Assembly (NCBI GenBank): GCA_040752215.1
Contig: JBFMEX010000093.1
Span: forward strand, 1-30,340
Source of the DNA: JBFMEX01 sp040752215
GTDB taxonomy: Bacteria; Pseudomonadota; Alphaproteobacteria; Rhizobiales; Hyphomicrobiaceae
Length of the DNA: 30,340 bases
Direction: 5' to 3'
Shown here: in pieces, positions 8,301-15,053 of the stretch
Layout of the letters: the number at the start of each line of letters is the position of its first letter
Numbering within the stretch: the stretch's first letter is position 1
Notes under the pieces: model-generated
What the model saw: the letters and a program-made list of their open reading frames with translations, nothing else
Told to the model about the DNA's origin: nothing
Database searches by the model: none
Made by a program: the position numbers and the translations under genes

Positions 8301-11300
8301 TTCCATCTTCGGCAGCCAGGGCAACGACCATCTCTTCGGCGGCGACGGGAACGACTACATCTTCGACGACGAGAACGACGACTTCATCGATGGTGGCGCC
8401 GGCAACGACCGGCTGTTCGCCGGGCCCGGCGCGCTCGACACCGTGTTCGGTGGCCTCGGTGACGACGAGATCCATGGCGGCGACGGCATCGACGAGCTGA
8501 TCGGCGGCGACGGCGACGACATGATCTACGGCGACGGCGACACCGACGTGCTCTTCGGTGGGCTCGGCAACGACTACCTCGAGGGCGGCGACAGCGTCGA
8601 CGAGATGTGGAGCCAGGAAGGCAACGACTGGCTCCGGGGCGGCGTTGGCGACGACCACCTCAACGGCGGCGGCGGCAACGACCTGCTCGAAGGCGGCGTC
8701 GGTGCGGCGGCCAACGACGGCGACCGGCTGATCGGCGAGGGCGGGCTCGACTTCGGGCTCGTCGCTATCCCCGATACCGGTTTCGACGTCGCCTCCTACG
8801 AGGAGGTCAACATCGGCCTCACCGTCGATCTCGAGACCAACAACCAGAACGGAACCGGCGCGCTGATCGACACCTACAATGGCATCGACGGCGTGGTGGG
8901 AACACGCTTCGCCGATAATCTGACCGGCGCCGATTTCAACACCGCTTCGACCAATGGCGTCGACAACCTGCTGGTCGGCGGCGCCGGCGACGACGTGCTG
9001 ACCGGTCTCGGCGGCGACGACCAGATCTTCGGCGACAGCGTCGTCGTCAACAACGACCTCCAGGTCGAGGACCGTGTGCCGACGTCGATCATCGCCAATT
9101 GGAAGGGCACCGGCGAGGCGCGGCCGGACTTCGACGGCGCCGGCACGGAGGCGCTCGGCCATATTCTCGGCGACAATGGCACGGCTGGGATCAGCGACGT
9201 CGTCGTGTTCAGCGGCGACCGCAGCGACTACACGATCTCCCAGGTCGATGCGACGACCGTCATCGTGGTCGACAAGCGCGGCATCGACAGCACACCGCTC
9301 GGTGATTATGTCAGCGGCGTCGAGACGTTCCGCTTCAACGGTGCCGACGTCGCGCTCGGAGCTCTCGCGCCCGACAACCTCGCGCCGACGCTCGTGGCCG
9401 GGCCCGCCTCCTTCACTGGCACCGAGGACACGGCGCTGAATGGCGGGCTCGCAACCTTCTGGACCGATCCGGACGCCGATCCGCTCACCTTTGCTCTGTC
9501 CGCGCGGCCCGGCGCCAGCCCGCTGCACGGCACGGTCACGGTCAACGCCGACGGCACCTTCACCTACACGCCGGTCGCCAACTACAACGGTCCCGATCGC
9601 TTCGCCTACACCGTCTCCGACGGCACCGCGACGCTGACCCGGACCGCGGTGATCGGCCTCGCGGCGGTCAACGACGCGCCGACGGCGCCGAGCCCGGTCG
9701 CGGTGACGACGGACGAGGACACCGCGGTCTCGGCGCTGATCGGCGCCAGCGACGTCGACGGCGATACGCTGACGTATGCCGTCGGTACCGACGCCACGAT
9801 CGGCACGGTGACCTTCACCGATGCCACCGGCGAGGCGTCCGATAGCTTCACCTACACGCCCGATGCCGACGCCAACGGGCCCGACACGTTCACGATCCTC
9901 ATCTCGGATGGCACCGACACCTTCGTGCAGACCGTCAACGTGACGATCAACCCGGTCAACGACGCGCCGGTCAACACTCTGCCGGCGACGTTCACGACCG
10001 CCGAGGATACCCCCGTGCAACTCACGGGCCTCTCGGTCGCCGACGTCGATGCCGGCACCGGCACGATGACGGTCACGCTGAATGTCGGCTCGGGCACGCT
10101 GGCGGCGGTGTCGGCCGGTCTCGTTAACGCAACCGGCTCTGGCACAGACACGCTGAACCTCACCGGCACCCTCGCCGACCTCAACACGTACCTTGCCGAC
10201 GTCGTCTCGGCGCCGACGTTCACGCCCGCCGCCAACGCCCACGCCGCCGTGACCCTAACGATGACCACCAGCGATGGTGGAAACACCGGCAGCGGCGGAG
10301 CGCTGACCGACACCGATACGAGCACGATCACGGTTACGCCGGTCAACGACGCGCCGACCGGTACGGTGACAATCGCCAACAACCTCGCCACCAACGACGG
10401 GCCGACGCTGGTCGCCTCCAATACACTCGCCGATGTCGACGGCATGGGAACGGTCGGCTACCAGTGGCAGGTCTCGAACGACGGCGGCGGGACCTGGAGC
10501 AACATCGCCGGCGCGATCAACTCCAGCTACACCCCGACGGTCGCGGCCGGCACCGTCAGAAAGCCACTCCAGGTGGTCGCCAGCTACACCGACGCTGACG
10601 GCACGCTCGAGACCGTCGTCTCGGCGATGGCCGCGGTGATGGGCACCAACGGCGGCGATGTCAACGGCAACAGCCTCATCGGTACCGCCGGCAGCGACTT
10701 GGTGTTCGGCCGCAATGGCAACGACCGGCTCGTCGACACATTGGGATCCGATGCGGCTTACGGTGGCGCCGGCAACGACACGTTCATCGCAAGCGCCGAT
10801 TCTGCCAGCGACACGTATGACGGCGGCGCCGGCGGAGCCGACGTGCTCGACCTCAGGGGCACCGGTGCCGGCGCTCTTGTCAACCTCGACACCGTCGAGC
10901 ATACCGTCAACGGCGTGACCCTCGCCGCCTCGACCGCGACCAGTGCCACGATCGGGACCGACACGGTGCTGGGAATCGAGCGCGTCATCGGCGACGCGTT
11001 CGACAACACCCTCGTCGGCACCGCCGGCAACAACCGGCTCGAGGGCGGCAACGGCAACGACATCCTGGTCGGCGGCGCTGGAGCCGACCAGCTCTTCGGC
11101 GGCGGTGGCAACGACACCGCCTCCTATGAGACCGCAGCGGCTTGGGTTTATGCGGATCTCCTGGTGCCAGGGGACAACGCAGGTGACGCGGAGGGCGACA
11201 CCTACAGCTCGATCCGCAACCTCATCGGATCCGACCACGGGGATACGCTCGGCGGCAACAACGGCCTCAACGTGCTGATTGGCGGCGCAGGCAACGATAC

Positions 11301-11634
11301 GCTGCTCGGCCGGCAGGGCAATGACACGCTGGTCGGTGGTGCCGACAACGATTTCATGAACGGCGGCACCGGCAACGACACGTTCATGTTCGCGGCCGGA
11401 TTCGGCAACGACACCATCGTTGGGTTCGACCACAACGCCACTGGCGGCCAGGACAAGCTCGACGTCACCGGACTTGGCATAGAGGCGGCGGATTTCCTCC
11501 CCGGCGGCGATGTGACTATCGTCACCGATGCCAGCGGCACGACGATCAGCTTCGCCGGCGTGACCGACACCATCTTCCTGCAGGGTGTCACCACGGCCGG
11601 GGTGGTCACGCAGGACGACTTCGTCGTCCTGTGA
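5371..11634 (+). CDS. Secreted animal-type haem peroxidase with RTX and cadherin-like repeats (MopA-like)
   Basis: The product has 2,087 residues. The ATG at 5371 follows CAGGGGAG; an in-frame GTG at 5152 has no ribosome site. The N-terminal 940 residues form an animal haem peroxidase (myeloperoxidase superfamily) domain. The distal site is FGQFFDHGLDF (Asp200, His201), the catalytic Arg474 and Glu477 lie in GRANENIGLTAVHH, the proximal His597 is in YRLGHSMLTETF, and DLATINLARGRDVGLPTW follows. Asp200 and Glu477 match the residues that bind haem through esters in myeloperoxidase; the myeloperoxidase methionine is Asn here. RTX nonapeptide blocks lie at about 964-1117, 1203-1224 and 1762-2010. 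Cadherin-like repeats lie between them, with VNDAP at 1433, 1529 and 1658. There is no Sec signal, and the C-terminus DDFVVL fits type I secretion. RTX-haem peroxidases of this layout include MopA, an Mn(II) oxidiser; the substrate here is not shown. The exporter genes follow directly. Confidence 0.93.
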   Translation: MAITLNRADIEFLLQQVTVNYLIPDPANPGQFIQSNYFNYSALANALDPSGLREVSGANNNLVGGYWDATIFNPVTGTNGVWVPGPNTTWGQADQPFLNLSVGQPSTSAPEAGYNTPGGPVTDVDPRIISNLVATMFTSGANANPAVDAVATNGDAGAQFEGQQFTSQGIPTDTAFVANAGVLGGGRFNQWFVSFGQFFDHGLDFVRRDSDPNATITVNLSPNDPLYSLGADGAVGGTGLDADVTSIKVRRADVANPGDAGGDGIFGTTDDLGYSDGPDGLANTGDETYSQAQYVNNTGLLIDQSQTYGSHASVNALIREYTADGRPTGRVVTANTTAMTDGDPSNDASANGLATWADIKANALRIGVVLDPSLDHFANIDINNAPVLRTDPVGKLMFTPGATGWATTDPWYKQILLDNPSFDITTPFSPALQSANDPFARDASGNVLRTGQDMLLDSNPTQSLDIQIITGDGRANENIGLTAVHHVFHEEHNALVGNIQQSIIDQYNAILADIGPNGGAAAAAAFIAPWQSSPGVWDGEKLYQAARLITESEYNHIAIDQFVGTLYGALPEFVSYSSDINMGVSLEFSQAVYRLGHSMLTETFNVQVPDDPNNPTGPTHDLTLVEAFLNPALYQQLGPEALALGLTTTLGNEIDEFVTPALQQMLLGQPVDLATINLARGRDVGLPTWNEFRQQVFDQLIQNTNNTNGSALAPYTSWADVFDHLKNPLTGVNFIAAYARGDGDPANGDHALADAIVQARNDYAAGNVTIDVLRGAAQALYDAYLDPLSAGHAEALDFMEGTPTFNETTQQWEFTQGDQGFWDIDLWTGGLAERPLFDGPLGTTFSYVILDFAQRMQDGDRFYYLYRTPMGTHLGDEIIRNQFANLVMDNTGLEHVNGEVFIWSSATFELDGATLTDVDADSNINDYFNAATQTIIDVDGTPIQASAGHLVIAGNEGHDYIIAGLGDDTVYGDAGNDSIFGSQGNDHLFGGDGNDYIFDDENDDFIDGGAGNDRLFAGPGALDTVFGGLGDDEIHGGDGIDELIGGDGDDMIYGDGDTDVLFGGLGNDYLEGGDSVDEMWSQEGNDWLRGGVGDDHLNGGGGNDLLEGGVGAAANDGDRLIGEGGLDFGLVAIPDTGFDVASYEEVNIGLTVDLETNNQNGTGALIDTYNGIDGVVGTRFADNLTGADFNTASTNGVDNLLVGGAGDDVLTGLGGDDQIFGDSVVVNNDLQVEDRVPTSIIANWKGTGEARPDFDGAGTEALGHILGDNGTAGISDVVVFSGDRSDYTISQVDATTVIVVDKRGIDSTPLGDYVSGVETFRFNGADVALGALAPDNLAPTLVAGPASFTGTEDTALNGGLATFWTDPDADPLTFALSARPGASPLHGTVTVNADGTFTYTPVANYNGPDRFAYTVSDGTATLTRTAVIGLAAVNDAPTAPSPVAVTTDEDTAVSALIGASDVDGDTLTYAVGTDATIGTVTFTDATGEASDSFTYTPDADANGPDTFTILISDGTDTFVQTVNVTINPVNDAPVNTLPATFTTAEDTPVQLTGLSVADVDAGTGTMTVTLNVGSGTLAAVSAGLVNATGSGTDTLNLTGTLADLNTYLADVVSAPTFTPAANAHAAVTLTMTTSDGGNTGSGGALTDTDTSTITVTPVNDAPTGTVTIANNLATNDGPTLVASNTLADVDGMGTVGYQWQVSNDGGGTWSNIAGAINSSYTPTVAAGTVRKPLQVVASYTDADGTLETVVSAMAAVMGTNGGDVNGNSLIGTAGSDLVFGRNGNDRLVDTLGSDAAYGGAGNDTFIASADSASDTYDGGAGGADVLDLRGTGAGALVNLDTVEHTVNGVTLAASTATSATIGTDTVLGIERVIGDAFDNTLVGTAGNNRLEGGNGNDILVGGAGADQLFGGGGNDTASYETAAAWVYADLLVPGDNAGDAEGDTYSSIRNLIGSDHGDTLGGNNGLNVLIGGAGNDTLLGRQGNDTLVGGADNDFMNGGTGNDTFMFAAGFGNDTIVGFDHNATGGQDKLDVTGLGIEAADFLPGGDVTIVTDASGTTISFAGVTDTIFLQGVTTAGVVTQDDFVVL

Positions 11635-11646
11635 GACACGCGGTGA

Positions 11647-11668
11647 GGACCTGGCGCAAGCCAGGTCC
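11647..11668 (+). terminator. Strong GNRA hairpin between peroxidase and exporter genes (attenuator-like)
   Basis: GGACCTGGC (11647-11655) and GCCAGGTCC (11660-11668) form a perfect 9-base-pair stem closed by the tetraloop GCAA, a member of the hyperstable GNRA class. It lies 12 bases after the peroxidase stop codon and 64 bases before the ABC transporter start. Only a short TT follows, so a full intrinsic terminator is unlikely. Partial termination or protection of the peroxidase mRNA 3' end would give much more substrate than transporter. Confidence 0.6.
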
Positions 11669-11732
11669 TTCCATCACAACGGATTGAGGCCATCCCGCCC
11701 ACGGGCGGGGTGGGGCGGCGCGGGGATCAGAC

Positions 11733-13532
11733 ATGACGAGCATTGCGGGGGTTGTTGCCGGTTCCGGCGGGCGAAGGAGCTTTTCGGCGGTCGGCCGGGT
11801 ACTGGCGAGCAGCATCGGCTCGCTGCTGACACTGGTCGGCATCAGCGGCGTCATCAATGTCCTGATGCTGACCGGCGCGCTGTTCATGATGCAGGTCTAC
11901 GACCGGGTGCTGGCCAGCCATTCCATACCGACGCTGGTCGCGCTGGCGCTGATGGCGACGGTTGCCTATCTCTTCCAGGGCGGCCTCGACATCGTGCGCT
12001 CGCGGGTGCTGACGCTGATCGGCGAGCGGGTCGACGACGAGATCGGGCCACAAGTTCATGCCGCCGTTGCCCGTCAGCCGCTGCGGAGCGCCGGTCAGCC
12101 GCAGGAAGCGCTGCAGCCGTTCCGCGATCTCGAGGCGCTGCGCGGATTCCTGTCCGGCTCCGGCCCCATCGCCCTGTTCGATCTGCCATGGATGCCGGTC
12201 TATATCGCGGTGTGCTACCTGCTGCATCCGATCCTGGGGCTCTCCGCGCTCGCTGGCGCAATCATCCTCGTCTGCCTGACGTTGCTGACCGAGATCCTGA
12301 GCTTCTCACCGACACGCCGCGCGCTTGCCGCCCAGTCGGAGCGCAACCTCTCCGCCGACGATGCGTTACGCGGCGCGGAGGTGATCCAGGCCATGGGCAT
12401 GTGGCCGCAGCTCGCTGCGCGCTGGCGCGAGCCGCACCTCGCGCATCTCTCCGCTCAGCGCCAGGCCAGCTTCATCGTCGGCACGCTCGGGTCGATCTCG
12501 AAAATGCTGCGAATGATCCTGCAATCCGCCGTGCTCGGGCTCGGCGCCTATCTGGCGATCAAAGGCGATATCTCGCCTGGGTCGATCATCGCCGCCTCGA
12601 TCCTCTCGGCGCGCGCGCTGGCGCCTGTCGATCAGGCGATCGCCAGCTGGAGAGCGTTCGTGGCCGCAAGAGGCGGCTACCGCCGGCTGAACGATCTGCT
12701 CGCACCCTCGCAGCGGCCGGCGGCGGCATTCGATCTTCCGCGACCATCGCGCAGCGTCGCCACCGATGGCCTCATCGTCGCCGCACCCGGCTCGAGTCAC
12801 CCGATCGTGAAGCGCCTGTCGATGCGGCTCGAGGCCGGTCAGGCGCTCGGCGTGATCGGCTCCTCGGCGAGCGGCAAGTCGTCTCTGGTGCGGGCGTTGA
12901 CAGGGGCCTGGAGCCCGCTTGCCGGCAAGGTGACCATCGATGGAGCGAGCCTCGATCAGTGGGACCCGGTCCGCCTCGGTCCTGCAATCGGCTACCTGCC
13001 TCAGGATGTGCAGCTCTTCGCCGGCACCATTGCCGAGAACATCGCCCGGTTCGAGGAGAAGCCCGATGCCGAGGCGGTGATCGAGGCGGCCAGGATGGCG
13101 GGATTCCACGATCACGTGCTGGCATTTCCTCAGGGCTACATGACGCGGATCGGCCACGGCGGCGTTCAACTCTCTGCGGGACAGAAGCAGCGCATCGGGC
13201 TGGCGCGGGCCCTCTACAGGGATCCATTCCTGGTCGTGCTCGACGAGCCGAACGCCAATCTCGACTCCGAAGGCGAGGCGGCAGTTACGGCGGCCATTCG
13301 CGCGGTCAGGGAGCGCGGCGGCATCGTCGTCGTCGTCGCCCATCGCCCGAGTGCCATCGCCGCGGTCGACCTCGTGCTCGTCATGCGCAACGGCGAGGCG
13401 GCGGCTTTCGGACCACGCGACGAGGTCCTGACCAAGGCGGTCGTCAATCACAACCAGGTGGTGCCACGACCGGCGGTTGTCCGCAATGATGGCAGCCGTG
13501 CGGCAGTCGCAGCGATTGCTGAAGGAGCCTGA
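11733..13532 (+). CDS. Type I secretion ABC transporter (permease fused to ATPase)
   Basis: The 599-residue inner-membrane protein is of the PrtD/HasD type, with no C39-like N-terminal domain. The transmembrane part covers about residues 20-310. The ATPase has Walker A GSSASGKS (376-383), Q-loop YLPQDVQLFAGTIAENI, signature LSAGQ (480-484; the usual sequence is LSGGQ), Walker B VVLDEPNANLD (Asp504, Glu505) and the switch His537 (VAHRPS). It would recognise the C-terminal signal of the RTX proteins encoded on both sides and drive them through a one-step channel with the adaptor encoded next. The adaptor starts two bases after its stop codon. The outer-membrane TolC-like component is not in the window and would be supplied from elsewhere. 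Confidence 0.95.
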   Translation: MTSIAGVVAGSGGRRSFSAVGRVLASSIGSLLTLVGISGVINVLMLTGALFMMQVYDRVLASHSIPTLVALALMATVAYLFQGGLDIVRSRVLTLIGERVDDEIGPQVHAAVARQPLRSAGQPQEALQPFRDLEALRGFLSGSGPIALFDLPWMPVYIAVCYLLHPILGLSALAGAIILVCLTLLTEILSFSPTRRALAAQSERNLSADDALRGAEVIQAMGMWPQLAARWREPHLAHLSAQRQASFIVGTLGSISKMLRMILQSAVLGLGAYLAIKGDISPGSIIAASILSARALAPVDQAIASWRAFVAARGGYRRLNDLLAPSQRPAAAFDLPRPSRSVATDGLIVAAPGSSHPIVKRLSMRLEAGQALGVIGSSASGKSSLVRALTGAWSPLAGKVTIDGASLDQWDPVRLGPAIGYLPQDVQLFAGTIAENIARFEEKPDAEAVIEAARMAGFHDHVLAFPQGYMTRIGHGGVQLSAGQKQRIGLARALYRDPFLVVLDEPNANLDSEGEAAVTAAIRAVRERGGIVVVVAHRPSAIAAVDLVLVMRNGEAAAFGPRDEVLTKAVVNHNQVVPRPAVVRNDGSRAAVAAIAEGA

Positions 13533-13534
13533 CG

Positions 13535-14833
13535 ATGCTCGCAACTCGCTCCGCCATCCGCAGACACGTCATTCTGGCCCTCCTCCTCGTCGTCCTGATG
13601 GGAGGCACGGCGACGGCATGGTCGATCTATGCACCCCTCGAAGGTGCGGTCGTCGCCCAGGGACTGCTGGTCGTCGAGGGCAACACCAAGAAGGTCCAGC
13701 ATCCGACTGGTGGCATTGTCGGAGCATTGCTGGTCGAGGAAGGCCAGCGGGTCGAGGCGGGAGCGGTGGTGCTTCGACTGGACGATACGCAGACCCGTGC
13801 CAGTCTCGGCATCGTTCTCAACGAGCTCACCTCGTTGCGGGCACGCCACGCGCGCTTGGCCGCCGAGCAGGCAGGAAAGAGCGAGCCGACAATCCCAGCC
13901 GAGCTTACCGAGCACGCACAACGCGATCCTTCTGTCGCGCAAGTTCTCGATGGCGAGCGCGCGCTGATGGAGATGCGCAGGCGCTCGCGCGGCGGCCAGG
14001 AGGAGCAGCTCCACTCCCGAGTCCGCCAGTTGCGGGATGAGATCACGGGGCTCGACGAGCAACGCCAATCTCTGCGCGAGCAGCTGGTGATCAGCAAGGC
14101 GGAATATCAGGATCTGTCGAGCCTCTCCCGCAAAGGGCTGGTTCAGCGCCCGCGAATGTCGGCGCTCGAGCGCGAGATCCTCCGCAGCCAGGGACAGATC
14201 GGCGAGCTGACCGCCAAAATAGCGCAGACGGAAGGTCGGATCGGCGAGACCGAGCTTCAAATCTCGCAACTCGATCACGGCCTCCTCACCGAGGTCTCGA
14301 CGGAGCTTCGCGAGGTCGAAACGCGCATCAGGGAGCTCGAGGAACGGCGGCTGGCGGCCGAGGACAGTCTGGCCCGTGTCGAGGTTCGCGCCCCGATTTC
14401 CGGTCGCGTTCATCAGCTGGCGGTACACACGGTCGGTGGCGTCGTGAACGCCAGCGAGCCGCTGATGCTGGTCGTGCCGGATGCAGCGGAGCTGGTCGTC
14501 GAGGCCCGCATCGATCCGGCCGATATCGACCAGCTGCAGGTCGGGCAGTCGACGCGGGTACGACTCGCGGCATTCAACCGGCAGACGACGCCCGAGCTGG
14601 AGGCGACCCTGTTCCGAGTATCGGCCGATCTCAGCAAGGACCCGGCCACCAACGGCCTCTATTATGTGGCTGGCATCCGCCTGCCACCGTCCGAGCTTGC
14701 CAAGCTGGACGGGCTCAAGCTCATCCCGGGCATGCCGGCGGAAGTTTACATCAAGACCGGCGAGCGCACGCTCGCGAGCTACTTGATCAAGCCGCTTCAG
14801 GACCAGATGCAGCGGGCGCTTCGCGAGATGTGA
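13535..14833 (+). CDS. Type I secretion membrane-fusion protein (HlyD/PrtE family)
   Basis: The product has 432 residues. The ATG lies 2 bases after the transporter stop, with GAAGGAG as ribosome site. Residues 1-8 are cytoplasmic and about 9-30 form a single membrane anchor. The first lipoyl-like half (GLLVVEGNTKKVQHPTGGIVGALLVEEGQRVEAG) is followed by a long coiled-coil hairpin (about 75-280) rich in Glu, Arg and Leu. The second lipoyl half (VRAPISGRVHQLAVHTVGGVVNA in two parts) and a beta domain come next. The end, TGERTLASYLIKPLQDQ, is the family's conserved C-terminal segment. It bridges the ABC transporter to a TolC-type channel in the periplasm. Its position in one operon with the exporter and two RTX substrates makes the role clear. 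Confidence 0.95.
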   Translation: MLATRSAIRRHVILALLLVVLMGGTATAWSIYAPLEGAVVAQGLLVVEGNTKKVQHPTGGIVGALLVEEGQRVEAGAVVLRLDDTQTRASLGIVLNELTSLRARHARLAAEQAGKSEPTIPAELTEHAQRDPSVAQVLDGERALMEMRRRSRGGQEEQLHSRVRQLRDEITGLDEQRQSLREQLVISKAEYQDLSSLSRKGLVQRPRMSALEREILRSQGQIGELTAKIAQTEGRIGETELQISQLDHGLLTEVSTELREVETRIRELEERRLAAEDSLARVEVRAPISGRVHQLAVHTVGGVVNASEPLMLVVPDAAELVVEARIDPADIDQLQVGQSTRVRLAAFNRQTTPELEATLFRVSADLSKDPATNGLYYVAGIRLPPSELAKLDGLKLIPGMPAEVYIKTGERTLASYLIKPLQDQMQRALREM

Positions 14834-15053
14834 ATGGAGCCACGCTCATGGCGAGCCGGCCAGTGAGTAGACGCAATTTGGCGCTTGCGGGGGTTGTCCG
14901 CCCGCCCCATGCAGCCGAGGTCCAAATCGGGCGCGCGATTGGCAACCCCGGTGAGACGTCCACCTCTGATCGAGACCTGGCAGCGATTTCAGCATCACTT
15001 TTCGGTACTTGCCATGTGAGCGCGTTGGGCCGAATAATCGTCAGGAGATCGCC
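14834..15053 (+). other. Gap before second RTX gene; possible but doubtful 73-codon frame
   Basis: An ATG at 14848, after GGAG at 14836-14839, opens a 73-codon frame that runs to 15069 and would overlap the next gene by 16 bases. The predicted peptide is Arg-rich with no domain or membrane segment, and codon use is not clearly coding. I treat the stretch as a spacer. The ribosome site of the next gene, CAGGAGA, lies at 15042-15048. Confidence 0.3.

Noticed and set aside
8260..9040. Dense short DNA repeats that might suggest a CRISPR or satellite array
   Set aside because: They encode RTX nonapeptides in one frame with varied codons. Spacing is 27 bases and there are no unique spacers.
5221..10242. 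A 1,673-codon open frame antisense to the peroxidase gene
   Set aside because: High-GC third positions keep antisense frames open. The predicted product is Val/Arg/Glu-rich with no domain, and the sense frame has clear peroxidase motifs.
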